Assembly (NCBI GenBank): GCA_965237855.1
Contig: CBDEGK010000008.1
Coordinates: 868,001 to 932,000 of the forward strand
Origin: CBDEGK01 sp965237855
Lineage (GTDB): Bacteria; Pseudomonadota; Gammaproteobacteria; Pseudomonadales; Halieaceae
DNA length: 64,000 nucleotides
Reading direction: 5' to 3'
Positions 16,065 through 24,630 of this stretch are shown piece by piece; the first letter of the stretch is position 1, and each line of letters opens with the position of its first letter. A program made the translations under genes and the position numbers. The notes below the pieces were generated by a model, which was not told the origin of the DNA, did no database searches, and saw only the letters and a program-made list of their open reading frames with translations.

Positions 16065-16068
16065 CTCG
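16065..16068. repeat. Target-site duplication CTCG, right copy
   Basis: Identical to 14865-14868 on the other side of the element; CTT at 16069 then continues the hydrolase frame. Confidence 0.85.
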
Positions 16069-17471
16069 CTTCCCCTTGGGAAGAAAGACACGAGTGCCCT
16101 GCAGCCACAGCAACTGATGCCGAGGTATGTGCGCCCGGTGGGGCAGTGGGCGGTCTACTCCAACTACGGTGGCGCGCTGCTCGGAGTGCTGGCGGAGGAT
16201 GTCAGCGGGGAGTCTATGGAAGTGCTTCTGCGGAAACGTCTTTTTACCCCCCTGGGTATGGAGCAAACGCAATTGGTTCGCCGAGGGCGCTCAACAGGTC
16301 TGGCAACTCCCTACCAGGTGATGGGGCCGCGCCGATATACGCCGCTGGCATTGGAGGGTTTCAGTGATCTGATGAGCTTGTCCATGGGCATTGAATCCAC
16401 GGCACATGATATGGGCCGATTCCTGCGCTTTTTACTTACCGGCAAGGACCCATTGGGCAATCAGTTGTTGAGCCAGGCGGGGCTTGAATTGATGCGATTC
16501 AAGCGCTTTAGCAATCATCCCCATGCGAGCGGCTTTGGCATGATTCTGGATGTGGTGCGCCAGACGCCATCCTTGAACCTGTATATGCACAATGGTGCCA
16601 CGCGCGGCTTCAGTTCCCATTTACTGTTTATTCCAGATCATGATCTGGGTGTATTTGTGAGTGTGGTGGGTAGTCCGTCTGCACAGCTGTCGGAAGGGCC
16701 GATCGCTGACTTCCAGAGTGCTCCCAAGTTGATGGCGAGCTTCGTGCGGGAACTGGTTACGCCTTACGACTATCCGGAGCCGGGCCGGCCTTATGGAAAA
16801 CCGGGTCGCCTGGCTGGCCACTACCTTAGTGAGAAACGGCCAAAAGCATCCCCGGAGGCAGTTTTCTCCTTGGTGAACCTGCCGATGTACCGAGAGGTTA
16901 CTACCGAGGCTGGTAGCTACACCAGCAATGGCCGATCGGCGGAGGAGGTCGCGGCCAACGTGTTCCGATTTCCGGGGCCCTATGCGTACCGGGAGATGTT
17001 TGGATGGCACGGCGACCAATTTTACATGGCAATTTATGGATCGATGGTCTTGATTCCCGTGCCCTATTTGTTGCTGCCGCAGAATTTTCGTTGGCTGTTG
17101 GGGCTTGCATTGTTGCTCCTGGCCACCGCACCGCTGACGGTGTTGCTCGACCGTAGGCGAGGGAGCTCTGCCCTGTTTATTCTCTTACCCTCGAGCCTAA
17201 GCCTGGCTGTAATTGTGTTGTTGGGGTGGTCTTTAGATGGCGCGCATCGCTTGGCTGCAATTCAGCTGGAATTCCAGCGTGGAGAGCTTGATGGCATGCG
17301 GATGCTGGCAGCTCTATGCCAGTATGTGCTGTTAACCGCGGCGGCATGGATGCTGGTAGTTGGCCGTATTCATGGAAGGGCGGCCAGGCTTCACGGGCTC
17401 GTCGTCAGCTGCGCGGGGTTGCTGGTGGCCTTCGGATTCTGGCATCTCAACCTGATCGGGGAGGGTAGCTG

Positions 17472-18116
17472 GTGGCTGTTTACAAATGGATGATGGTTTT
17501 GCTAATCAGCCTGCAGGGGCCCGCTACACTCGCCTGGATAGAAGAGGGCAGCTTCCGCGGCTCACTTCCGCTGGTATCCTGGAAGGAACTGCGCGACCGT
17601 GAATTGAGCAAACAGCAGCTGGATTTCTCCTGTGGGGCTGCTTCGTTGGCGACCATGCTTAATTATTATCATGGTATGCCCACAAACGAGGCCACGATTC
17701 TATCGCTGTTGCGCACTAACGATGCCGCCGCCTCCTTCCAGGAGCTGGCCGATGTCGCCCGTAACAACTACGGATTGGAAGCACAGGGTTATGCGCTAAG
17801 CCTCGATATGTTGAAAACCTTACGCCAGCCGGTGTTGGTGTACCTGAAAGTGAGAGGTAACGACCACTTCTCCGTTTTGCGAGGAATTGACGAGAACGGC
17901 CAGGTCTGGCTGGCCGATTCCAGTTGGGGGAATCGTCTGCTGACCGCCCACCAGTTCGAATCGATGTGGTCCACCCGTGAGGATCCCGTCTATGTGGGTA
18001 AAATCCTTTTGCTGAAGAGCACGGGTTTGGAAAATTCCGACTATTTTGTCCGGGAAGCGCTTCAGCACCATATTCGTCGCTCCACCTGTCGCAATTGCAG
18101 GTCGGGATTGTTATGA
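17472..18116 (+). CDS. Periplasmic C39-family cysteine peptidase (FapD-like, without ABC transporter)
   Basis: This 214-residue protein begins with a Sec signal peptide (about 1-21, cut near TLA-WIEE). The C39 papain-like fold follows: KQQLDFSCGAASLATML (oxyanion Gln48/49, nucleophile Cys54), NDHFSVLRG (His132) and VWLADSSWG (Asp149). Membrane-linked C39 domains normally sit on bacteriocin ABC exporters and cut after double-glycine leaders. Stand-alone exported members, such as FapD of Pseudomonas amyloid operons, act in the periplasm. GTG 17472 is chosen because GGGGAGGG lies 6 nt upstream; it overlaps the hydrolase end by 22 nt, and ATG 17490 is the alternative. The C-terminus carries an unusual STCRNCR tail. 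Its candidate substrate is encoded at 13795-14373. Confidence 0.85.
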   Translation: MAVYKWMMVLLISLQGPATLAWIEEGSFRGSLPLVSWKELRDRELSKQQLDFSCGAASLATMLNYYHGMPTNEATILSLLRTNDAAASFQELADVARNNYGLEAQGYALSLDMLKTLRQPVLVYLKVRGNDHFSVLRGIDENGQVWLADSSWGNRLLTAHQFESMWSTREDPVYVGKILLLKSTGLENSDYFVREALQHHIRRSTCRNCRSGLL

Positions 18117-18146
18117 TTTTGGGTTCAATAATATGAGGATAAGCGC

Positions 18147-18647
18147 ATGGCGCGTGGCATCAATAAAGTCATTCTGGTGGGCAACCTGGGTAACGACCCC
18201 GAGACCCGCTACATGCCGTCTGGCGGGGCGGTTACCAATATTTCCGTGGCCACCTCGGAGACCTGGAAAGACAAGCAAACCGGGCAGCCGCAGGAGCGCA
18301 CCGAGTGGCACCGTATCGTCTTTTTTAACCGGCTGGCGGAAATTGCCGGTGAATACCTGAGAAAAGGCTCCAAAGTCTATATTGAAGGCTCCCTGCGCAC
18401 CCGCAAGTGGCAGGACCAGTCAGGCCAGGACAAGTACACCACTGAGATCGTTGCGAACGAGATGCAAATGCTTGATAGCCGTGGCGGCGGTGGCCAGGCG
18501 GGCGGTGGCGGTGATCCCGGTTACTCGGAAGCGCCTCCCTCAGCGGCACCCGCGTCTGCACCCCAGCAGCAGGGCCAGCCCCAGGCCGCACAACAAGGCG
18601 CTCCCGCAGGTAATTTCGACGATTTCGACGACGACATTCCCTTCTAG
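18147..18647 (+). CDS. ssb: Single-stranded DNA-binding protein
   Basis: This 166-residue SSB has an OB fold (about 1-110) starting MARGINKVILVGNLGNDPETRYMP and containing ATSETWKDKQTGQPQERTEWH. It is followed by a Gly/Pro/Gln-rich disordered linker and the acidic tip DDDIPF that recruits repair and replication partners. It coats ssDNA as a tetramer. It lies 30 nt after the C39 gene, so its promoter probably lies in the end of that gene. Confidence 0.98.
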   Translation: MARGINKVILVGNLGNDPETRYMPSGGAVTNISVATSETWKDKQTGQPQERTEWHRIVFFNRLAEIAGEYLRKGSKVYIEGSLRTRKWQDQSGQDKYTTEIVANEMQMLDSRGGGGQAGGGGDPGYSEAPPSAAPASAPQQQGQPQAAQQGAPAGNFDDFDDDIPF

Positions 18648-18666
18648 CTAAGTTGTAGCCCGGCTT

Positions 18667-19548
18667 GTGCGCATCCTGATAATTGGTCTCGATACGCCCG
18701 TCGGGCAGTCGCTTGCGCAGCTGTTCACCCAGCGCGGGCGCGACTATGTGGGCCTCAATCGCTCTGACTGCCGCTGGAAAAGTGAACGCCAGGCCAAGAA
18801 AGCCCTGCGGCGGTCCAATTGTGATATCGCGATAGATCTACGCATTCAATCTGCCGCTGACGGCGGCATTAAGGTCCACGAGGTGGACGTGGACCGCAGT
18901 CGCTGGCTGGCGCGCGCGGCCCAGGGCAGAAAAATTCCGTTTTTCCATGTGTCCTGCGCGCGGGTGTTCAAAGGTGATACCACCAGTGCCTATCGCGAAG
19001 ACGACGCGTTGGATGGGGAATCTTCAATCTCCGAGCTGTTGATCAGTGCCGAGAACGCGGTGCGGGAACATTGTGAGAAGTACCTGGTCTTGCGCATGGG
19101 CCCGGTATTCTCGCCCACCGGTATTAATGTCGTCACTCACATGTTGCGCCAGCTCAATGAAGGCGGTGTCTTACACTTGGACAAAGACCACCGCGGTTGC
19201 CCGGTGGCCTGCGAAGATGCAGCCTGGGTCATTAGTGCGCTGGTGGACCAGGTTAGCTGTGGTGTCGATGCCTGGGGTAATTACCATTACTGCAGTTCGG
19301 GTGTCACCAGCTGCTATGAATTTGGCGAAGTGCTGTTGGCGTCGGCGTCACAGTATCTCGACCTCGACGATGAGCGGGTACAGCTCACGCCGCAGGCAGA
19401 CCAGCGCAACCGGGAGCTGAACTGCGACAAGATACGCAATACCTTTGCCATCAAGCGTCAGCACTGGCGCGCCAGCATGGCCGGGCATGTGAAACAGTTT
19501 TATGATGAATGGGAGGCAACTGATCGTGTCGAAAGCAACGGACAGTGA
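18667..19548 (+). CDS. SDR-fold protein related to dTDP-4-dehydrorhamnose reductase, catalytic motif degenerate
   Basis: This 293-residue extended SDR/RmlD-like protein has a Rossmann start MRILIIGLDTPVGQSL and FFHVSCARVFKG, equivalent to the RmlD serine strand. LRMGPVFSPTGINVVTHML and GNYHYCSSGVTSCYEF are also typical of RmlD-like folds. The nucleotide loop is G-x4-VG rather than GxxGxxG. At the usual YxxxK position the sequence is LLISAENAV, with no Tyr or Lys. It may therefore bind a nucleotide or act as a scaffold rather than reduce a sugar nucleotide. It starts at GTG and its end overlaps moaB. Role unknown. Confidence 0.7.
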   Translation: MRILIIGLDTPVGQSLAQLFTQRGRDYVGLNRSDCRWKSERQAKKALRRSNCDIAIDLRIQSAADGGIKVHEVDVDRSRWLARAAQGRKIPFFHVSCARVFKGDTTSAYREDDALDGESSISELLISAENAVREHCEKYLVLRMGPVFSPTGINVVTHMLRQLNEGGVLHLDKDHRGCPVACEDAAWVISALVDQVSCGVDAWGNYHYCSSGVTSCYEFGEVLLASASQYLDLDDERVQLTPQADQRNRELNCDKIRNTFAIKRQHWRASMAGHVKQFYDEWEATDRVESNGQ

Positions 19549-20056
19549 ATTGGAGCCGCTGGGTATTGCGGTATTGACGGTATCGGATACCCGCGGCGAG
19601 GAAGACGACAGCTCGGGGCACTTCCTGGTAGAGGCGCTGCAGGATGCCGGCCACCAGCTGGCGGACAAGGTCATTGTCAAAGACGACATCTACCAGATTC
19701 GCATGGTGCTTTCGCGCTGGATCGCCGCTGACGACGTGGATGCCGTCTTGATTACCGGTGGTACCGGTTTTTCTGGTCGCGACAGCACCCCGGAAGCGGT
19801 GATGCCGCTGTTTGACAAGCAAATAGAGGGTTACGGCGAAGTGTTTCGGGCGCTATCGTTGGAGGAAATTGGTTCCTCCACCGTGCAATCACGCGCGGTT
19901 GGTGGCTTGGCCAACAACACGGTGATCTTCTGTATCCCCGGTTCCACCGGTGCCTGTCGCACCGCCTGGGGTGGGGTGATTCGCGATCAACTCGACAGCA
20001 CCTATCGCCCCTGTAATTTTGTCGGCGTTATCCGCGTGAAAAAAGAGCATGGCTAG
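19526..20056 (+). CDS. moaB: Molybdenum cofactor biosynthesis protein B
   Basis: This 176-residue MoaB/Mog-like protein is involved in adenylylation of molybdopterin before metal insertion. Motifs: GIAVLTVSDTRGEEDDSSG, VLITGGTGFSGRDSTPEA (MPT-binding glycine loop) and FCIPGSTGACRTAW. GTG at 19526 is favoured over ATG 19502 because GGGAGG lies 9 nt upstream and translation MSKATDSE matches the usual length. It overlaps the SDR gene by 23 nt and is followed 3 nt later by moeA. Confidence 0.92.
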   Translation: MSKATDSELEPLGIAVLTVSDTRGEEDDSSGHFLVEALQDAGHQLADKVIVKDDIYQIRMVLSRWIAADDVDAVLITGGTGFSGRDSTPEAVMPLFDKQIEGYGEVFRALSLEEIGSSTVQSRAVGGLANNTVIFCIPGSTGACRTAWGGVIRDQLDSTYRPCNFVGVIRVKKEHG

Positions 20057-20059
20057 AGC

Positions 20060-21262
20060 GTGGCGGGCTTAACCTCACTGGAAGAAGCACTGTCTCTGAT
20101 ATTGGCCGATGTTGAGCCGCGTCAGCTAGCCCCTGAGCCATGCCCACTGGGTGAGTGCCTGGGGCGTATCCTGGCCCAGGATATTCATTCCCCGGTGGCC
20201 GTACCCTTCGACGACAATTCGGCCATGGACGGCTACGCGGTGCGCTGTGCCGACGGGCTCGGTCCAATGCAGGTGACCCAGCGTATTCCGGCGGGCACCT
20301 GCGGCAGTGAAGTGACTCCCGGCAAGGCGGCACGCATTTTTACCGGTGCCCCTGTCCCCGAGGGTGCCGATGCGGTGGTGATGCAGGAAAACACCGAGGT
20401 CGGCGGTGATCAACTCACCCTGACCCAGGCCGTGAGCCCGGGCGAAAATATCCGGCCCCGGGGCCAGGATATCGCCGAGAGCGATCTGGTTTTTGGCGCT
20501 GGCCGTAGATTACAGGCGCAGGACCTGGGCGTGTTGGCCTCGATCGGTTTCGGTGAGGTGCCGGTACAGCCGCGACTGAAAGTGGCCATTTTATCAACCG
20601 GCGACGAATTGGTAGAACCGGGTGCCGGTGAATTGCAGCCTGGCCAAATCTACAACTCGAATCGTTTCACCCTGCGCGGCTTACTGGAGCGCATTGGCGC
20701 GGACATTATTGATCTGGGCATGGTGGCAGACACCGCCGAGGCAACTGCGGAGGTGTTGTTAAGGGGCGCGCAATGCGCAGACTGCATCGTCAGTTCCGGT
20801 GGCGTCTCGGTGGGTGAAGAGGATCATGTTAAAGCCCAGGTGGAAAAGCTCGGCGAGTTACGCCTGTGGAAGTTGCGTATCAAGCCCGGGAAACCGCTGG
20901 CGTATGGCCGGGTGGGTGACACGCCCTTCTTTGGCTTGCCCGGCAATCCAGCGGCGGTGTTTGTAACCTTTTGCCTTGTGGTGCGGCCGTGGCTGTTACG
21001 CAGTCAGGGGGTGACCAATGATAGCCTGCTGTACCTACCGGCGATCGCCGATTTCGAGATCAGTCGGGCAGGTTCTCGGCAGGAGTACGTGCGGGTGCAG
21101 GCAGTCACGGAAAATGGCGAGTTAGTGGCGCGCCTGTATGACAACCAAAGCTCGGGCGTGTTGAGCTCGGTGAGCTGGGCCAATGCCCTGGCGATTGTGC
21201 CGCCGGGGCAGACGATTGCCCGCGGCGACAAAGTTGAGATGCTGCTACTTGATCAACTCTAG
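20060..21262 (+). CDS. moeA: Molybdopterin molybdenumtransferase
   Basis: This 400-residue MoeA inserts molybdate into adenylylated molybdopterin. Visible motifs: PFDDNSAMDGYAVR (N-terminal domain), GAPVPEGADAVVMQEN, ILSTGDELVEPG, and VSSGGVSVGEEDHVK with LPGNPAAVFVTF in the MoCF fold. It starts at GTG 20060, 3 nt after moaB. Together they supply Mo cofactor; no molybdoenzyme is in the window. Confidence 0.96.
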   Translation: MAGLTSLEEALSLILADVEPRQLAPEPCPLGECLGRILAQDIHSPVAVPFDDNSAMDGYAVRCADGLGPMQVTQRIPAGTCGSEVTPGKAARIFTGAPVPEGADAVVMQENTEVGGDQLTLTQAVSPGENIRPRGQDIAESDLVFGAGRRLQAQDLGVLASIGFGEVPVQPRLKVAILSTGDELVEPGAGELQPGQIYNSNRFTLRGLLERIGADIIDLGMVADTAEATAEVLLRGAQCADCIVSSGGVSVGEEDHVKAQVEKLGELRLWKLRIKPGKPLAYGRVGDTPFFGLPGNPAAVFVTFCLVVRPWLLRSQGVTNDSLLYLPAIADFEISRAGSRQEYVRVQAVTENGELVARLYDNQSSGVLSSVSWANALAIVPPGQTIARGDKVEMLLLDQL

Positions 21263-21276
21263 GCCACAGGCTGCTG

Positions 21277-21314
21277 GATGCGCGCTGAGGGCTCTCGATG
21301 CGCTGAGGGCTCTA
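21277..21314. repeat. Short imperfect tandem repeat at the fabB stop
   Basis: GATGCGCGCTGAGGGCTCTC (21277-21296) is followed directly by a copy lacking GC (21297-21314) that runs into the fabB stop codon. It fills most of the moeA-fabB convergent gap, like the tandem duplication at 916-965. Confidence 0.75.
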
Positions 21315-22532
21315 GCTGTAGCGCTGGAACACCAGGCTGGCGTTGGTGCCACCAAAACCAAAACTGTTGGACATGACGCGCTGCAAGCCGGCGTTGTCAG
21401 TACGCTTGAGGGCAATCGGCATACCTTCTGCTTCCGGATCCAGGGTTTCAATGTTGGCCGAGGCCGCAATAAAGTCTTCCTGCATCATCAGCAGCGAGTA
21501 AATAGCTTCCTGTACACCCGCTGCACCCAGTGAATGGCCAGACAGGGACTTGGTGGAGCCGACCACGGGAATGGTATTACCGTCATAGGCGGCCTTGACC
21601 GCTTTCAATTCTTGCATGTCACCGGCGGGGGTGCTGGTGCCATGGGCGTTGATATAGTCAATGTCACCGTCCACGGTCGTCAGCGCCTGCTGCATACAGC
21701 GCACTGCACCTTCACCTGAAGGTGACACCATGTCGTAACCATCGGAGGTGGCACCATAGCCCACCAGCTCTGCGTAAATCTTGGCGCCGCGGGCCAGGGC
21801 GTGTTCCAGTTCTTCCACCACCACCATGCCGCCGCCACCGGCGATGACAAAGCCATCGCGGTCGGCATCGTAGGCACGCGAGGCCTTGTCGGGCGTCTCG
21901 TTGTACTTGGATGACAGAGCGCCCATGGCGTCAAACAGGCAGCTCATGGTCCAGTGTAATTCCTCGCCACCGCCGGCGAATATGATGTCCTGCTTGCCCA
22001 GTTGAATCAATTCAGCACCATGCCCAATACAGTGGGCGCTGGTGGAGCAGGCCGAGGAGATGGAGTAGTTGGTGCCCTTGATTTTGAACGGTGTGGCCAG
22101 GCAGGCGGACACGGTGCTACCCATGGTCTGGGTGACCCGGTAGGGGCCAACCCGACGCAAACCGCGATCGCGGAGTATGTCTGCCGCCTCGACCTGGTTT
22201 GATGAAGAACCACCACCGGAACCGGCGACAATGCCGCTGCGCGGATTGGATACCTGCTCTTCGGTTAAGCCCGCATCTGTGATGGCGTTCTGCATGGAGA
22301 TATAAGCATAAGCCGCGCTCTGTCCCATAAAACGCAGTTGTTTGCGATCAATGTGTTCCTTCAGATCGATGTCGACCGAGCCAGCCACATGGCTGCGCAT
22401 ACCGGCGTCAATCATTTCCTGTTGTACGCTGATTCCCGACGTTCCCTCGCGCAGTGACTGGCTCACGCTGGCGGCATCGGTGCCCAGGCAGGAGGTAATG
22501 CCCAGGCCAGTGATCACTACTCGTTTTGTCAT
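21312..22532 (-). CDS. fabB: 3-oxoacyl-ACP synthase I
   Basis: This 406-residue KAS I condenses malonyl-ACP with acyl-ACP and is required for elongating the unsaturated branch. The Cys-His-His triad is visible: SSACSTSAHC, NAHGTSTPAGD and SLSGHSLGAAG. NSFGFGGTNASLVF forms the C-terminal glycine-rich loop. It lies 36 nt downstream of fabA in the classic fabAB pair, so both are probably one transcript. Confidence 0.97.
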   Translation of the reverse strand: MTKRVVITGLGITSCLGTDAASVSQSLREGTSGISVQQEMIDAGMRSHVAGSVDIDLKEHIDRKQLRFMGQSAAYAYISMQNAITDAGLTEEQVSNPRSGIVAGSGGGSSSNQVEAADILRDRGLRRVGPYRVTQTMGSTVSACLATPFKIKGTNYSISSACSTSAHCIGHGAELIQLGKQDIIFAGGGEELHWTMSCLFDAMGALSSKYNETPDKASRAYDADRDGFVIAGGGGMVVVEELEHALARGAKIYAELVGYGATSDGYDMVSPSGEGAVRCMQQALTTVDGDIDYINAHGTSTPAGDMQELKAVKAAYDGNTIPVVGSTKSLSGHSLGAAGVQEAIYSLLMMQEDFIAASANIETLDPEAEGMPIALKRTDNAGLQRVMSNSFGFGGTNASLVFQRYS

Positions 22533-22568
22533 CGTCGTATTCCTGAATGCGTTTGTTTGGGGTGCAGC

Positions 22569-23069
22569 TTACTGGTAAAGACCGACGCGCAGGCCGCTTG
22601 CGGTGTAAATGACTTCGCCGTCGACAGCGACAGTGCCATCGGCAATACCCATCACCAACTTGCGTTCAATCAAACGGGTCATATTAATGTCGTAGACAAC
22701 TTTTTTGGCGGTGGGCAGAATTTCACCGGTGAATTTTATTTCACCGGCACCCAGGGCGCGTCCGCGGCCTGGATTGCCACGCCAGCCCAGGAAAAAGCCC
22801 ACGATTTGCCACATGGCATCCAGGCCCAGGCAACCGGGCATGACCGGATCGGTGCGGAAGTGACAGTCAAAGAACCAGAGATCCGGATTGATATCCAGTT
22901 CGGCGATTATCTTGCCCTTCTCGTGGCTGCCGCCGTCCGAGCTGATGTGGGTGATGCGATCCATCATCAACATATTGTCGACCGGAAGGCGGGCATTGCC
23001 GGGGCCGAACATTTCGCCATTGCCACAGGCAATCAGTTCTTCTTTGGTATAGGAGCTTTGCGGTGTCAT
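22569..23069 (-). CDS. fabA: 3-hydroxydecanoyl-ACP dehydratase/isomerase
   Basis: This 166-residue hot-dog enzyme makes trans-2- and cis-3-decenoyl-ACP, the branch point for anaerobic unsaturated fatty acids. The active site FFDCHFRTDPVMPGCLGLDAM contains the catalytic His and the Asp on the central helix. LMMDRITHI and GEIKFTGEILPTAKKVVYDI are family-typical. A FabR- or DesT-type operator could not be identified with confidence in the 125-bp gap to manC. Confidence 0.97.
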   Translation of the reverse strand: MTPQSSYTKEELIACGNGEMFGPGNARLPVDNMLMMDRITHISSDGGSHEKGKIIAELDINPDLWFFDCHFRTDPVMPGCLGLDAMWQIVGFFLGWRGNPGRGRALGAGEIKFTGEILPTAKKVVYDINMTRLIERKLVMGIADGTVAVDGEVIYTASGLRVGLYQ

Positions 23070-23194
23070 AAAAGGGTCCCTGGGTCGAAAGAGGAGCGTA
23101 TTCTAATGTTTGGTGACCACATGTCCAGCCTACGTTAAACTACGCCGCTTTCATCAAACTACGACATTTTACGCGAATTATGTAAGGAAACACG

Positions 23195-24607
23195 ATGCTC
23201 AAGCCTGTTTTACTCTCTGGTGGTGTCGGCAGCCGTCTCTGGCCCGTGTCTCGGGAGGCCTATCCCAAGCAATTCCTGCCCTTGGCGGGGGAAGACAGTA
23301 TGCTGATTGATACCTTGCAGCGTACGGTTGGGCTCGATGGTGGAGCGCCCATGGTGGTGTGCAATGAAGAGCATCGCTTTATTGTCGCCGAACAATTGCG
23401 CAATGCCGGCGTGGAACAGGGTGAGATTGTACTCGAGCCGATCGGTCGTAATACCGCTCCCGCGGTGGCTATTGCCGCCCTGCAGACCCTGCAATCGGAC
23501 CCCGATGCCGTGTTACTGGTATTGCCAGCGGACCACATTATTCTCGACAACGCCGCCTTCGTCGCTGCGGTTGAGGAAGCATTGCCGCTGGCTCAGCAGG
23601 GGCGGCTGGTAACCTTTGGTGTGGTGCCCGACAAGCCGGAAACCGGTTACGGTTATATTCGCCGGGGAGAGAGCCTGTCCGCTGCGGGGTACGCCCTCGA
23701 CAGCTTTGTCGAAAAACCCGACCTGGCCACCGCCGAAGCTTACCTGGCCAGTGGTGATTATTTGTGGAACAGCGGTATGTTCCTGCTCGGCGCCCAGGTC
23801 TATGTCGAGGAGCTGCGCAAATTCGCCCCCGCTATGTTGGAAGCCTGCGAAAAAGCCCTGGCTGGTGCCAAGGATGACCTGGATTTCGTGCGCCTGGACG
23901 CCGCCGCCTTCGCCGCCTGCCCCAGCGATTCGATCGACTACGCGGTGATGGAGAAAACCGACAAGGGTGCGGTATTGGCGCTGGATTGTGGTTGGAGCGA
24001 TGTCGGTGCCTGGTCGGCCCTGTGGGATGTGGGTCGGCGCGACCGTGATGGTAACGTGGTCAGTGGTGACGTGTTGCTGGACCAGTGCAAGGATACCTTC
24101 GTGCGCAGCGAGTCGCGCCTGATCGCGGCCACCGGGGTGCATGACCTGGTTATCGTGGAAACCACCGATGCGGTGTTAGTGGCAGATCGCAACCGGGTCC
24201 AGGACGTGAAAAACCTGGTCAATGCGCTGAAGGCCCAGGACCGCTCTGAAGCTAATTTGCATGCCCGGGTGTATCGGCCCTGGGGTTCCTACGAGTCGCT
24301 GGTGGTCAGTGAGCGTTTCCAGGTCAAGCGGATCGTGGTCAACCCGGGCCAGAAATTGTCCCTGCAAAAGCATCATCACCGCGCCGAGCACTGGATTGTG
24401 GTGGCTGGCACCGGTGAGGTAACCTGCGAAGACAAGGTGTTCATGCTGGCGGAAGATGAATCGACTTATATTCCTCTTGGCCACAAGCATCGTCTGGCCA
24501 ACCCCGGGAAAATACCGCTGGAGATAATAGAGGTGCAGTCAGGTACTTACCTGGGTGAAGATGATATCGTGCGCTATGAAGACGTCTATGGGCGCAGTGA
24601 TAATTGA
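23195..24607 (+). CDS. manC: Mannose-1-phosphate guanylyltransferase / mannose-6-phosphate isomerase
   Basis: This 470-residue bifunctional type II PMI-GMP enzyme makes GDP-mannose and can interconvert mannose-6-P and fructose-6-P. The N-terminal pyrophosphorylase domain shows LLSGGVGSRLWPVSRE and FVEKPDLATAEAYL. The C-terminal cupin isomerase domain (about 350-470) shows RPWGSYE, GQKLSLQKHHHRAEHW and YIPLGHKHRLANPG. AAGGAAACACG precedes the ATG. It heads a run with galU and manB for surface polysaccharide precursors (alginate-, O-antigen- or EPS-type). Confidence 0.95.
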   Translation: MLKPVLLSGGVGSRLWPVSREAYPKQFLPLAGEDSMLIDTLQRTVGLDGGAPMVVCNEEHRFIVAEQLRNAGVEQGEIVLEPIGRNTAPAVAIAALQTLQSDPDAVLLVLPADHIILDNAAFVAAVEEALPLAQQGRLVTFGVVPDKPETGYGYIRRGESLSAAGYALDSFVEKPDLATAEAYLASGDYLWNSGMFLLGAQVYVEELRKFAPAMLEACEKALAGAKDDLDFVRLDAAAFAACPSDSIDYAVMEKTDKGAVLALDCGWSDVGAWSALWDVGRRDRDGNVVSGDVLLDQCKDTFVRSESRLIAATGVHDLVIVETTDAVLVADRNRVQDVKNLVNALKAQDRSEANLHARVYRPWGSYESLVVSERFQVKRIVVNPGQKLSLQKHHHRAEHWIVVAGTGEVTCEDKVFMLAEDESTYIPLGHKHRLANPGKIPLEIIEVQSGTYLGEDDIVRYEDVYGRSDN

Positions 24608-24630
24608 ATCCGACCCCGGGAAATCAACGG

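Larger units (their letters stand above)
14410..17493 (+). pseudogene. Serine hydrolase (beta-lactamase-like) with C-terminal membrane domain, split by an IS element
   Basis: The 5' part (14410-14868) and 3' part (16069-17493) are one gene interrupted by an IS3-type element. Joining them after removing the element and one CTCG copy gives a continuous 627-residue frame. The N-terminus has a signal peptide (about 1-24). The beta-lactamase/PBP4-like domain shows S89-I-T-K92 (SxxK), LMTHSAGF, Y183-S-N185 and HNGATRGFSS in place of the KTG box. About five membrane helices follow at the C-terminus. The family covers peptidases, esterases and cell-wall enzymes. As it stands, the 5' fragment ends in a stop inside the element at 14904. 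The 3' fragment could restart at ATG 16117 but would lack the nucleophile. The stop overlaps the C39 gene. Confidence 0.88.

Noticed and set aside
17472..18116. DRELS in the C39 peptidase as a mimic of DREMS in the exported protein
   Set aside because: That stretch is part of the ordinary conserved segment before the catalytic Cys in stand-alone C39 proteins, so the likeness is probably coincidental.
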